Shown here: positions 47,601 to 61,100 of the stretch, in pieces
Layout: each line of letters opens with the position of its first letter
Numbering within the stretch: the first letter of the stretch is position 1
NCBI RefSeq assembly: GCF_964340395.1
Contig: NC_135566.1
Span: 6,087,501 to 6,151,500 of the forward strand
Reading direction: 5' to 3'
From: Glandiceps talaboti
Taxonomy: Eukaryota > Hemichordata > Enteropneusta > Spengelidae
DNA: 64,000 nt
Notes under the pieces: model-generated
Seen by the model: only the letters and a program-made list of their open reading frames with translations
Told to the model about the DNA's origin: nothing
The model's database searches: none
Position numbers and translations under genes: made by a program

Positions 47601-50600
47601 GACATACCCACTTATATGTAATGACAGACAAGACACCCACTTATATGTAATGACAGACAATACATACCCACTTATATGTAATGACAGACAAGACATACCC
47701 ACTTATATGTAATGACAGACAATACATACCCACTTATATGTAATGACAGACAAGACATACCCACTTATATGTAATGACAGACAAGACATACCCACTTATA
47801 TGTAATGACAGACAATACATACCCACTTATATGTAATGACAGACAAGACATACCCACTTATATGTAATGACAGACAAGACATACCTACTTATATGTAATG
47901 ACAGACAAGACGTACCCACTTAGACAGGAAATAGATAACAGACAAATTGATAGAAGAGGCAGAAGTGGTTATAGGCTGGGGTTGCATGCTGGCTAGCCGG
48001 CTACTGCTTGCACCAACCATTCAACTCCTTTTTTCCACAAGCATATGCTATCACACTTTTTAACAGAAATTTTAATAGAACAACATGAGGGGCTTTTAAC
48101 ATTATCTATAGTAAGTTTCTTTTTGCACACTCTTAATTGAGATTGTACATTTTATTTGAAGTCATTATGTTTTTTCCTGTGTTTTACAAATGATGTACTT
48201 TTCATATTTTTACTGAGTATTTTATTGTACATTATACACAATAAAACACGCAGTAAAATATGAAAAGCATGTTGCTGTGTTTGTTTGTGTTGAGTTTTTT
48301 TATTTCTTGAGTGCTTTGTTTTTATATCTGGTTGTGGCAGGCATTAACATTTCCCTCAAAGGGACCCAATAAAGTATTCATATCATATCATAACATAATA
48401 ACAGCTGGGTAAGGCTAAGATCCTATAATCTGGTCCGCAAAACAAATTAAATTAAAATAGTGCCAATCCATGTCCTTATGGCAGTAGTGAGAAGTCAATG
48501 TTCATAGAATATTTCCAGTGATCCCAGAGTCCAGATTGTTCTTAAAACAGTTAAGTGAATTTGATGTGACAAGCGAAGCAGGCAAACTATTCCATGTGTT
48601 GATGACTCTGTTTCCGAAGAAGTGAGCATGCACAGATTTGGAAAATTTCTTAAGTTTCAATTGTATTGTATCTTATCTTATTTATAATGATCGAGCTCAT
48701 TTCTGCTCAGTTGTTTTTATGGCATATATGCAAATATCACCTTTCAGGATTATCTGCGTAGCTACAAGGAGATCTTCTTGTGGCATCTTACCAAAGCCCA
48801 AATTTAATTTTGTGTTTATTTGTAGTGTTGCGACATACTTTAGCAGTATAGTTCTATTACATTGAGTCATTAGCTAGTCTGGTATTTTGTGAGTGTAAAA
48901 CTTTCAGACACTTTTGTTTTTCCATATCATTTACAGGAGAGGTTAATCGGCCGCCATGCCATTTCAGGAGAATGCACTTTCTAATAACCTTTCACTATAA
49001 TAGGTTAAATGTCGTTGTTGAACTATATCATGCACACCATAGAAGATGTGTAATATAGATATAAATTTCCATTACCTACTTGACTAATAAGTGAAACAAC
49101 ATTGACAAAGTCTGTGCTAGTAACTCAATAAATTGCAAAAAACTAACAAATATGTACAAAGTTTGTTATTGTACATACAATGACAAACATATTACACATT
49201 TATTAATCTTTTGCCATTTATTGAATTACAAATGTTGTTTGACATTGATTTAGGAAGCCATGATAAAATTGCATGTTTTAGAAATTAACAATCCAAAATA
49301 AATACCCAATTCTCAGCTATATGGCCACTTTAAAGGTTGCTCTGAAGGGAGGAAGTCAGAAACTGTGCAATAAAAGATGTTATGGAGGCAAAGAAATTTT
49401 GTAGCGCTATATTTTTGAATTATTAAATCTTTGAATTGTTGCCTTTTGACTAAATTCCTCTGTAGAAGTGTGTTCTTATCATAGACAGTATTGTTTCTGC
49501 AAATTTCACCTTGCTGTACTTTTGTCTTTCCCGTGCCTGTAGATGTCACCAATGAGTCTTGCATCATAAAAGCAGCAGAGGACGTTAGTCATATGTTAGG
49601 TACTAGCTGTGGTCTGAATCTCTTGATAAACAATGCCGGGATGAAAGCTAAGCCGCGATCTCGTTTTAATAATATGGACTATGAAAATGTGATGGATGTG
49701 TTGACTACCAATACTGCTGGTCCACTCATTGTGACAAAGGTAAATTGATCAAATTATTTGTTTTACTAATTCAGTTAATTTAAATACATACATTGTATTG
49801 AGGAAGATGTCAATGATAGATGTACAATCTTATAAACTTTAGTTTTCTGTAGGTCGATGTAAACATGTTTGTGTTAGAAAACTTCTAGAAAACTCTCATA
49901 TCAATGTGTTATAGGGTTGACAGGTTGTTCATCTGTGTGTGTGTGTGTGTCGATCATTTTAATGATATTAAGCAAATGTCTGTATATAGTCACTTGAAGT
50001 GGAAAAAATACAACTCTGCATAAATCTTGCTTCAAGACACAATTTAAGCCCATGTAGTCTACATGTATGGCTGTCTTCTGCTATAGGATTCTTCAACGTG
50101 TCATTATTCCTGGGTTAAGCATCAGTATGTGTATGTACATCAAGTTCATGCAATACCAGTGTTTCTATTCAAAATGGTAAAACTAATAATAGAATGACAC
50201 ATAAAATATTCTATGACAGGACTCCATGATATGTGAGTGCAAGTGTAGCGTACTTGGGGTATATGCACTCGTGCTTGCAGTGTTCTCTGCATCAGCTGCG
50301 AGCGAATTCAAAGTGCAGCAAATTATAAGCATGGAAGCCAATAACCATGAGTATACCCACACTTGCACTCAATTGGCATGGGGTTCTGTACAGTATCTTT
50401 ATCCAAAATAGCAAATTTCTGTCAAAAAGGGTTACATTTTCATATACAATGAAGGATTACACCCTATTTGCATATCATTTGCATACAGGTATGCAATTAT
50501 GTTTTCTTCATTGCACTGCAGTGCAAATACCACTAGTATGCGCACACCGGTGCAAATAATCTCTGGTACATATAAAATGAATGTAGAGATACTAAGAGGT

Positions 50601-52490
50601 CTTCCACCACAACTCCAATTAAGCCATGTACAAATTGGTTGATTGCCAATCTTTTGGGTTTTTTATTGATTTCATTTGCATGATCATATTTTCATGAGAA
50701 TTTATTTGCGAAGATATTCACCTCATAGGGATATCACTACATTTGGCTTTGAAATTTCAAACTCCTGCTTTAAAATACATGTATAGGTCTAATCCTGATC
50801 TATTTACTAACTGAAATATAGAGCAAAGAACAAAAAGGAGATATATTAAAACAATCAAGTCTGTGAATTTCATGCAACTGAAAGTTTGGTGATAGTAGTT
50901 TTGAGACATCTGGATAGTTTCTGTATACTGTATACTGGTTACTAGTACTGGTATAGTGTTTTCATAATTGATCATTTACATTCTCCACTGTGGGAAAAAT
51001 ATACTTGTTACGTCAGCAAATCAAGACATACAATAGTTTTCCACTTCAGTGACATTTGTACGTCATCTCAGGTCAAACCTCTTTTGGAGTGGGGTCAGAG
51101 TTTTTGTTAGTTATTACACATAAAATGACATCATGATTGCATGCAAGAATGAGCAGGTGCATGTTAAAGCAAACATTTAGACAGTTTAATTACCTCACTA
51201 TATATTTTATGAGATTATGTAGTTACTGATACGTCATGTCAACAACCATAAAAGCAAATTGATTTCAAATTAGTACACTTAGGTATGTCAATATATAGGG
51301 CTCAGAGGTAGCACACTTAGGTATCCACATAGGTCATTAGTACATTAGAGGTATGTCAATATTGATCTCAAATTTGCACACTTAGGTATGCCAACATAGG
51401 TCTCAAATTAGCACACTTAGGTACGTCAACATAGGTCTCAAATTAGCACACTTAGGTATGTCAACATAACTGTCACACTTCCAAGTTCAGTATATCAGCC
51501 TTGGTATTAAACACTTTAGTATATAGTTCCAACTCCCTGGTAAGCATACAATCCACTGTAACTTTTGTGTAAGTGCATTTAATTAAATCCTTCATGTTAC
51601 AGCCTCTGTTATATCCTAGGACACCAGTTATACAGCAAGGTTGATGGCAGTACAATTGTGTTTAAAATCTGAGGATTTGAGCCATTCAGAAATGGCATTG
51701 ACAAGGCTGAAACCAACAACTTCCAGTACTCCAGCCCAGCATAACTGACTTCTCCTCTTTTATTTTGCTGTAATATATGGTACTTTCTGTCCAATCAGTT
51801 TTACTTCATCTATGGCAGTATTTCTTGATATATAACTCTCATTATATTTGTCCACTTTTCCATAGCATTTCTTACCATTACTGAAGAAAGCTTCATCAGA
51901 CTATGAAGGTAATGCAATGAGTTGCAGTCGTTCTGCAGTAATCAATATGTCATCCATCTTGGGATCCATAGAGTTAACACAGGAGTCAAGAGCTGCACTT
52001 TACAGTGCATCTAAGGTAAGCTTACACATATAAGGATGTAAGTAGTCATGACGATGTATAACAATCAAGGTATAAAACCCATATTTTTATTCAAACACAT
52101 TCAACCTGGCTTGTATGTTGTAAAATATGGGTATATAGTTTTCAAACCCAATATATTTTACTTCAAGGCCATGTCTCCTAATTGGTGAATCTCTTTTGTA
52201 GTTGGACTGAGTGCACTTTTTATTACAAACTCGTAAATATGTTTTATTTGTTTATTTTCCTGTAGGCAGCATTGAACATGATAACCAAGGGTATGAGTAT
52301 AGCATTTAAAGAAGACAACATCCTGACTGTCGCGCTACACCCTGGTTGGGTTTTGACAGAGATAGGGGGTCCAAGAGCTACCCTAAGTACAGAAGAAAGT
52401 GTCAAAGGGATGCTTGATGTCATGGCTACATTAGATAATAACCATTCTGGTCACTTTATGGATTACCAGGGAAAAGAATTACCTTGGTGA
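44618..52490 (+). CDS. C-factor-like short-chain dehydrogenase/reductase (complete, 5 exons)
   Basis: This is a classical SDR of the C-factor/sniffer type, NAD(P)-dependent oxidoreductases whose substrates are mostly unknown. Exons: 44618-44755, 46783-46834, 49543-49739, 51866-52015, 52266-52490, giving 253 aa, the usual length. Seen motifs: cofactor-binding TGANRGIGLE (residues 9-18), Asp64 in the DVTNE segment, NNAG (93-96), the serine of INMSS (158/159) and the catalytic YSASK (Tyr175, Lys179). The PGWV...GG segment near residue 205 is also typical. No signal peptide or membrane span is evident, so a cytosolic enzyme is expected. An AATAAA at 52971-52976 could serve as poly(A) signal. Intron 1 carries a LINE and introns 2-3 carry a minisatellite and repeats, none of which disturb the frame. 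Confidence 0.93.
44942..46220 (+). mobile_element. 5'-truncated LINE with intact C-terminal frame
   Basis: An open frame from about 44942 to 46032 codes the end of a non-LTR retrotransposon ORF2: an EYKYLGYWI segment, LEKMQRSVGKFILKATRY, and a C-terminal Cys/His cluster (CPCCG then EHFLFSC) found after the reverse transcriptase of several LINE clades. It ends in an A-rich ATAAATAAAAATAAAA tail. ATACTTG occurs at both edges (44935-44941 and 46221-46227), a candidate 7-bp target duplication. The open frame suggests a fairly recent insertion. It is sense-oriented in SDR intron 1. Confidence 0.88.
46892..47925. repeat. 31-bp minisatellite, 33 units
   Basis: The unit reads ACTTATATGTAATGACAGAC then AAGACATACCC. 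Variants are GATAG for GACAG and AACACA or AATACA for AAGACA. One unit near 47630 is 3 bp short. The array begins about 55 bp after SDR exon 2. Confidence 0.98.
48195..48270. repeat. 33-bp imperfect inverted repeat, SDR intron 2
   Basis: Arms 48195-48228 and 48238-48270 (CTTTTCATATTTTTACTGAG against its complement) have a 9-base loop and few mismatches. Confidence 0.8.
48290..48410 (+). mobile_element. LINE-like 3' end
   Basis: GGGACCCAATAAAGTATTCA followed by TATCATATCAT resembles the 3' termini of CR1/L2-type LINEs, which end in an AATAAAGT box and a short tandem tail. No coding part is recognisable upstream. Confidence 0.5.
48502..48660 (-). mobile_element. C-terminal LINE ORF2 fragment
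   Basis: The minus strand codes HAHFFGNRVINTWNSLPASL followed by SLNCFKNNLD and a stop, the standard end of CR1-like reverse transcriptase proteins. It is truncated on its 5' side and lies in SDR intron 2. Confidence 0.85.
49120..49325. repeat. Dispersed repeat with inverted CAATAAATTGCAAAA ends (copy 1)
   Basis: TCAATAAATTGCAAAAAAC (49123) is mirrored by CTTTTGCCATTTATTGAA (about 49208). The following AATCCAAAATAAATACCCA matches a second copy at 54478-54655. Confidence 0.6.
51262..51475. repeat. Degenerate ~35-bp tandem repeat, SDR intron 3
   Basis: Five to six diverged copies of CACACTTAGGTATGTCAACA plus TAGGTCTCAAATTAG. Confidence 0.85.
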
Positions 52491-53734
52491 TAGACTGGAC
52501 AAGTATTAACACAAATGTAATTGGCTACCAAAAAGAAGCAAGCAAGGGTATTACAACTGTATGGTTTTTGTAAAAAAATTTGTAAAAATTTTTGTAAAAA
52601 TTTGAATGGAGCTGTTAATTTTATTAATGATGTAATTAATGGGATCTGTGTACTAATTAATTAGTGGTACATCATTTTGAGCATGTTATGAGGAAGAGGT
52701 AGACCATATGTCCAATTTATTGTTGTATGATTACAGTTGTTTATTGTAAACATATCTAAAAGGGAGCTGTCAGGGTTTGATCTCATTGTATCATAGATAT
52801 ATATTACACACTACTAATTGCTACAGATGCTATCATTGGCTAGAGAAAAAAGTGATATGACAATGAGAGTATGAACAAAGAAATGGAAACATATTTAGTG
52901 GCAACACTCAACTCAATTACTATAGCAAGCTTATCCAACTTTGATTCAACTTTTCTTTGGCATATTATAAAATAAATCAATATCACATGATTGACATGGG
53001 CAATATCATAATTAATTGCCAGCTCTTGGACTAGTGCTCTTTAATGAATGATGCCTGAGGTCAGGCAATAAATTGTGATATTGCCCTAGCTATAATGTTG
53101 CCTGCGCCAACTGTATTGCAAAAGTATGCAACTATTTTTTACTAATATTTGAATTCTTATGAATCTTTTTAGAGAGATGTCATTATATTTTGAATAATAT
53201 TTGAAGGATAAAGAAAGTGCATAAATTTAATCACAATAAGTTAGCATGTCTATGTCTGTATTGTGTTTTTCTGTATGCGTGTGTGTGTGACTAGGGATTT
53301 TGAAAAGTGTAGTCGAAATTGTAAATGCTTATGAATTGACACTAGTTAGATGGAACTGATATGGAAACATTTACATTGTACTGTAGCGCTTTTAAAATAT
53401 GTAGGTTGTGGAGTGAAGACAGTCATGAAATTTTATGTATTTTCGCCCCCAAATATTATGCTTCCGCGAGTCCCTGGGAAGTTTATAGGTGCCGTGTGTG
53501 TCAATACCGCCCTCTACGACAGGAAATATTAATTATTTTGTTTCTCTATGTGGCGCCCGTTCCACCCGTCCGTACCCCCCCCCCCCACTATATTAGAAAA
53601 ATAGTATCGAAAGAGTTATCATGACAGAAAGATACAAGAGAGATTCATCTTTTAACTTAAAATCCTGAAGTTAGGACCGTATCTGAATTTTCATGGTTAA
53701 CGTTGGATTTGGTGATAACTAACCATTTGAACAC

Positions 53735-53736
<2 letters not shown>

Positions 53737-53804
<68 letters not shown>
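53737..53804. repeat. (AGT)n microsatellite
   Basis: About 22 uninterrupted AGT trinucleotides. Confidence 0.98.
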
Positions 53805-54477
53805 ATCTTAGTTCGCTGACACTGACAGTTTGAAGTGACTTTTGACGCTTAATGATAATGTATCAATGACATTGATTCGTACATAATTTACGTACGTATC
53901 AAAGCACGTACTAAACTCTAACACAAAGTCTGACTACATATAGACGTAACTGTACAAGTGTGACTGTGTTCAAAGATTCATGATCGAATTGATTTTCAAA
54001 GGAAGAGATTTAACATAGACAATGAAAATTCTCAGTGACGTTTAGCTTGACTTGATAAAATAAGGTAAAACATCGTCAAAAGTGTAGTTCTGAGGGTTCT
54101 ACAATAACAGCACCAATCGCTGACATGATATTGTGGTCTATACAAGGTATGTACACCAAAACGCGCCATTTATATAATATATATATTATGTATTGGCCAT
54201 GATAACATGAGACATAAAGAATTTCAAATGGTTTTTAGCTAGCTCCATAGACTTCTTGGAATCCAGCTGACGACTGTGTAGGTACGTAGGCATCATGGAA
54301 TCAAACTAACCCGGGCCATATCATGCGGGCGGACCACACGATGGACACCGAACTTGAACTTGAAGTGGTAATATGAGAATTTGGTATTAAACTATTCTGG
54401 ATTTTAATTCGTAAAACAACTTTATTACGCTTTAATACTTGAAAAAATGTAATGAAATATACAAAGACCTTGTTTGT

Positions 54478-54655
54478 AACTCAGTAAATTGCAAAAAATC
54501 CAACAAATTTCTAAAATGGTTGGTTGTTTGTGCTTTTTTGCAATTTATTGATGATTTAGTCGATGTTGTTGCACGTTTTTTAAGGAAAATAGGGTAAAGT
54601 TGTTTTATGAATTAAAAATCCAAAATGAATACACTCAACTTGCTATACACTACAA
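54478..54655. repeat. Dispersed repeat with inverted CAATAAATTGCAAAA ends (copy 2)
   Basis: TCAGTAAATTGCAAAAAAT (about 54481) and TTTTTTGCAATTTATTGA (about 54534) form a stem; AATCCAAAATGAATACAC follows, as in the copy at 49120-49325. A related tail lies near 56100-56165. Confidence 0.65.
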
Positions 54656-55173
54656 ATTTTCTTATATAAGTTTTGATAATGAGTTGCGGTTGAGCCGCAT
54701 TCGTCACAAGTAGACTAAACTGCAGTGGATGAAATCACTAGTAGTAGAACTGTCCATTTTGAAAGATGTTACTATATTCATTTACGAATACACATTGGAA
54801 AAAATAGAAAACTGGTTGGATTTGAGCTCTTTTAGTAGTTTCAATTGAGTGGTTATTTTGTGTTATACGCGTACGCGTCCCCTTGTCTGTCTTTTTTTAT
54901 TGAAAAATTGTATGTGAGTTAAGTACCATTTGCAACAAATACAACTCACTTAAAGGGCTTTGTTTCGGTCCCAACACTTCCGGTACCTTCGTAGATATTC
55001 GTAAATCGTGAATAATAACAATACCTTCCTATGTAATTCAACTTTGAGGTGTCTAGCATAGTATCCAATGTATAGAGATGTCATCGCATGAACCTTTAAA
55101 GTGACTTTAGTCTTTGTGGGAAGAAATGAAGTAATTCTTAACTTCGGAAGATTTCGGATATTGCACAACCAAC

Positions 55174-58100
55174 ATGGCGGCCGACAGTAAGGTACATGCT
55201 TATTATACGTTGTCGTTGACAGTTTTTGTTGTTTACTGCGAGCATAGCTAATTAAGATACCCGGAATGTAACGAAAAATGTTTGAATTCACATTGTAGGT
55301 CATGGAAGTCATGAAGGAATTTTCAGTAAAGGTAACAACAGGTAGTACAAACGAGCGACACAAAATTTTATGCGATCTGCTTCCATGTGTTGGCAAAACA
55401 GGTGAGAGACATTTTTAGTAGTACATACATCGCATCTTTATAACATGTGTTATAGCCAAGTGGCTAAAACAACACGCCATGGCCTACCCATGTAGCCATG
55501 GTGACCAACGTACAATTCCAAATAAGAAGTTTTCATGATTTTCATATACTTTCATAACTTTTATTACATTTTCAATTTTTTCTCCATATGATCATTTTAC
55601 AATTTTCATCAGATGATGAATACATCTATGAAAATTTCACCGTGACCTCACCACGCCAAAAGAGTGTGTATCACAAATGTATTTTTGAATTGGTTCATAC
55701 ACTTTTGATGCTGAATCAAATGAAAACAAAATACAAGTAATTGGGATTCACTGATAATCAATCAATCAATCTGTATTGCATAACAACATGCTATAGCAAG
55801 GATGGTAAAGCATACAAAAACAACACTAGTACACAATTAATATACTAGTATTACTACCCATTGCAGTAGATCACATCAAGTTAGTATGTATACATTTTCT
55901 CAGACTTCAGTGACTACAGCAGTAACACTGTCACAGTTACTTGCCTTTGTTTCAATTTGTAAAGAGTCGACAAAAAGTGTTATTGTACATAAACATTTTT
56001 AATTTTTTTTTTAATTTAATTTTTTTAAAATTTATTGTGTTACAAACAAGAACTTAGGATATGTTACTTCACATTATTTTTAAAGTAGAAAAAAAATAGT
56101 AGAGCTGTTTTATCAATAGAAAATCTGAAATGAATACCCCCCCCCCCTCCCCTTCATATATGGCCATATTTCTGCAAACTAATGGAGAGAAAGAACCAAA
56201 GATGGAAATGAGTAATTTTTGCGATCATCAAGCAAATAACTTGGTAAGTTTGAGTTCTCAACTCAATGTTATGTGTTGATATTTTATGTAGATTTACCTG
56301 AGAAAGTCATCAAAGGTCTTTGCAAAGTGTTGGCTTTAACTATACCAAGATATCAAGATGCTAGTTCCAGACGTGATGTTCTGCAAGTCTTAAGACAACT
56401 GACAAGTAGTCATGGTATAGTGGCAGTTAAGTCAATACTTACTGTGTTATCTGATGAAGCTACTCTACAGAAAAGTGTACACCCAACGTGAGTAAATAGA
56501 CTGAATTATTGTATTTCCGTTTAAAGACCCTGATTTAAATTCCAGGTACTGGCATTAGTGTCATCGTATCAATACAGATCAGATAGGATCGTGAGTTTGA
56601 TCAGGACCAATATTTTTCCAAAATTTTGCCAGGCAACTGTTTTTTTGCAACTCAATTTTAGTCATAATCTGAACTGGACGTAATTCATGTCAAAAGTCAA
56701 ACTCGTCAATTGACCCTGACATCAATTAGCGAGTTTGACTTTTGATGTGAATTATGTGTCATACATTATATATACTTCATTTACAGGCCGGCTACAGCTA
56801 GTACTGCTTTGGTAGCTCTGAGTTGGACATGTATTCTCTCACATTACTGTCTTGGCGCCAAGGAGAAAGTAGAAGATAATGTTTTCAATAAATTGGTAAG
56901 ACAAAGATTTAAAATAAAGATATCACAATATTTGTTTCATAACACCACATGAGACTCAGGGGTGTATGTACCTCATCTATTCTTGTTAATGTCCATTGGG
57001 AGCCATTTGTACAACTGATGACATCAGACCATTGACAAACGGAACCTGTTACAAACAGGGAAAGTAAATAACTGAATTGGATTAATAAAACTTCGAACAG
57101 CATATTGGAAGTACATATTGGAAGTGTTGTTTTGGATAAGTAGATAAAAGCTACTTGAATTTCTCACGGTTTCTCACAAAACTGTATAGAATGGGGAGAA
57201 CTCTGCAGGTTTTACTAGACATACCCCACCCCACCTCTGTTACTTGGGTTCCCAAATCATACCATAAAAACACTTATATTCACCATTCCTTTGTCAAAAT
57301 TGAAAAGTAAATTGATGTTTGGGAATTATGCCATAAGTGAAGACTTGTTGAAGTACTACCGGTAATGTATTTGTATTTATTGTCCCTTCAGATTGAAATA
57401 CAGAGTTATCTAGCATATGGAGCACTTGGCAGTACACGACAATCTATCACTGATTCCGGCTACAGAAAACTGAAGAAAGTCTGGAAAGAGGTAAGATAGA
57501 TAAAGTACAGGACATAAGAAAAAGTTATATTCAAAGTGTGCAGACTTGTTTATCTAGGAGACGTAAATGCAGGATGTGATTTTTTTTTCCTTCTGAATTT
57601 TGCAGAAAGATGAATGTCAAGTGTGTAGTATGTTTCATTGATATAAATACCTTCTCAATATGCCACATGCTGATTGACAGAAAGAGAAAAGATTTTGTAA
57701 TTTGGGCACTGGGGGCACTGTTTTGAATCAGCTTTTGGACCAATAGTGATGATAGTTGAGTAGTCTAGCCTCCTTAAAATAAAATCATCATGTCTCATGG
57801 TAAAAGTTAGTTGCATTCTCAACCAGTCAAAAATTTCAGATCAAGTGATTTTTGGTCAGGGAGTTTTTTAGTCACATGTACTTTAGTGTTACTTAGCCAT
57901 CATTTTCCTTATAGGGGCGTCCTCTAGTGGTATTTCTTCAAAAAATGACTGCTTGATCAGTAACTGGAATATGGTGTATTCTATTCATTGACTATATCAA
58001 TCATTTTTTATGGAAATTATATACCCTGCCAATGTCAGATTTTTCTCTTGGAACCAAATCAAGGTTCAGCTGAAGTGACCTGTCTCTGAACATTATATCT

Positions 58101-61100
58101 CATTTTTCACTTCAAACAGAACCCAGGTTCAGCTGAAAGGTATATAGCATCACTTGGCAAAGTAGAACACTCGTCCTATCTGATGTGTATGATTGGTCAA
58201 CTAGTCAGGTTCTACGATGAAGTCCACGACTCGGAAAACATCAAGAAACACAAAAAAGTCCTTTTGGATGTGTACATCAAGAATGTGATCAGCAGCAAAA
58301 GTAAACCACCATTGCAAGCCCTGGTATGTCTTGATCTAAGATTGTCTTTAGTTTTGCATTTTCCAGACAAGTTTCAATATTATCTGGTGAAATTTACTCA
58401 CTTTGAAATATAGACTTTGAAAAGTCTTTCAAACTATTTTGAAACAATAAATTGGAAACAGTCACAACTTTCAAAATGCACATTGATGTGAACTCAAAGG
58501 TTACCATTTGTCACCTTATCTGTAATAATACATAACCCATAATGTGCCAGACCCCCCCCCCCCCCCCCTGTTATGGAGTAAATGCGAAAAGACTATAATA
58601 GAAGTACATGTAACTTGTTGCCTTCCAGAAACATAGCAAGCACCTCCTGAGGTATGTTACACATGATGAATTCAAAGAAAACATCTTGCCAGCAGCTCAA
58701 AAAGCAATGTTAAGAAACCCCGAAAATGTCTTGAGAGGTAAGAAAATTAATCTTTGTGTTTCCTTTAGAAGTATCAATGAATGTGATGTTATTACTATGG
58801 AAAATGTGCTATCAGAAAACTATGATAGATACAAACTAGAATTATTTTGTTGCATGTGATAGATCTTTAAATGGATGATGCCGTTACTGTGGTCATGTAG
58901 CCACACTCACTCTGTTAACAAGATAGTGTTAACACTGAATGATGTTATTTTGTTGAATGTTCCATTACTTAAGAAAACCCTATTAGAGATACCACACTAC
59001 TGTGAGTGTAATTACATCAATTCACGGCTTATATCAATGTTGCAATGGTAGTTGTAGTTTGTGTGTGTGTTAGCTTTCCAATAGTTGGTCTTCCATTGTT
59101 GTAACTTTTAAGTTGTCCGGAAGCGCTATATATTAAAACCGAGTAAAAAAATGGGAGTGCTGTAGAATGAACTACATACTAGTCTGCAGTGTGTGTATAT
59201 GCCTATCTCTGTTACAGTCAGAGACCAGTAGAGAAACTACAATTTGAAAACAGTCCATTTTCAATTATGGAAGACAGTAAATGCCTCTTTTTTATGGTAA
59301 ATAAATTGATTTGCTTTAAGTGTGATAGTTTTGGGCATATGCACAACAATAGTCAGTTATGATGAATGATACAAATCAGTTTTATGTTAAGGAGTCTTGT
59401 CCTATTTCCTATCCTGAAACCAACTCAACCAAGACTCCCTAGCTTGGGTGCAAATACATGTCTATTGTACTGTCAGTCCATTGTCCTACATTCTTGCCTT
59501 ATTTTGTGACAACACCTGAATTTAATTTGATTCATAATTTTATACTGTGCAATGTTACTTTTCTTTTAATAGTATTGAGTGAACTACTTGCAAGTGTCTC
59601 CATTGATCTCAGTCAGTATGCTAAGGACCTGGGAAAACTGTTGGGAAGTAAGTGAATTTGGTCTCTTTGTAACTGTGAATGTTGTTTCAACATTACCTTG
59701 TGTGTCCTGATTTTGATTCTAACTCACTAATAAAGGCAAGACAGGGGAATAAAAGACCCCCTAACTTCATGGATTTATTGTCAAACTTGAATGCAATATG
59801 GTACAGTGAACAATGTGAATGAAAATCCACTCCTGAGTGCTTATTCCTACAGTATAAAACACCTCTCATTAATATTCATTGTGCAACCATGAATTATTTC
59901 TGTTGACTCTTGAAGTCAAGCCCTAGACAACAACTGAAGTGGACAAGTTGAACTGGGGATTATTTTATAATGTGTGATGTATACTTAGCTGGTAGAGCTC
60001 TTTAATCAAAACATTTGAAACAATCAAACCATAATCCCTTTTATAACAAATTGTATTCATATAGCCTTCAGTGATTGGCTTAGATTGTACCACATGGTAT
60101 GGAGTATTGACCAATTGTGACCTCAATTTGCATATAAGGGTACTAGTCACATCCTATTTTCCCTAGGGCAATAATCATGTACTAAGCACAGAAGTCTTAT
60201 CAGGGATTTGATTTGACTATAGAAAGAATACATGCCTGAGAATGTAATGTGTCGTAAAAGATTTATTGCCTGGCCGTATTCGGGCACTAGTAGACATCAT
60301 ATTACCCCTTGCAATGTTATGTAGCAACTATTTCCTTCAGCATTCAGCCTTGGGAAATAGTTGCTACATAACAGCCCTCATGGTAATAGACATCTACTAG
60401 CGCCCTCACAGGCAGGCAGTAAGTGTATAATAATCCTCATGTCTCCAAAAAATGGAATACACCATAACATCAAAGAAGAGTATACCTACATGTACCTCAT
60501 TGGTCAGTAGTCATGTGTATATAAATTTTTCCTCCTACAGCTCATTTGATTTCCAAAGAAGACGTGGCAAGGGAGGAATCAGCTGAAGCATTTCAGAACA
60601 TAGCCAACCAGTGCAGTGACCCAGGAGCGTTAGAAGAACTTGTCAAACATCTATTTGCAGTCCTCAATGGTAAGCAACACTCCTATCAATCTCACGGTGT
60701 AGCATATCGAGAGGATACGTGTTGTAACGGTAGTTGCAGTACTTGGGATATGGAAATGATTGAACTTATATATTTTGTAGGGGAACCACGTTACTCGGAC
60801 CCCCTGCCATCTCATCCCTCACCATCTCAACCCCATTTTCAAATGACTCATTGGTCTCAAATTATATGGTAATTTCTCTTCCCTGGCTTTCAGTGAACGT
60901 ATACTGTAATATACGTTGTGTTGTTCAGTCCTATAATGCTTCTAAACCATGACTATAAACCACCTAATATCTTAGACAGTGAAACCAGATTTCTCTTGAA
61001 TATTCAAGAAATGACTCACCAGACCCCATAGTTTATGAAAATGCCTTTACATTGTAAAGAGCACTGTCATAACTCTATAAGTGTACTTGATGTATTTTGT

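Larger units (their letters stand above)
52491..55173. other. Intergenic region between SDR and GCN1
   Basis: It contains the SDR 3' UTR with AATAAA at 52971-52976, a poly-C run near 53575, an AGT microsatellite, a dispersed repeat copy and the GCN1 upstream region. I see no gene. The open frame 54950-55396 on the minus strand is antisense to GCN1 exons 1-2. Confidence 0.6.

Noticed and set aside
46892-47925. CRISPR-like array
   Set aside because: The units are contiguous 31-bp repeats with no unique spacers and lie in a eukaryotic intron; it is a minisatellite.
51866-51905. Frameshift in SDR exon 4
   Set aside because: An apparent stop came from including the acceptor G. Starting at 51866 (CAT) restores a frame through the YxxxK motif.
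54950-55396. 148-codon minus-strand frame
   Set aside because: Antisense to GCN1 exons 1-2; no domain or splice support.
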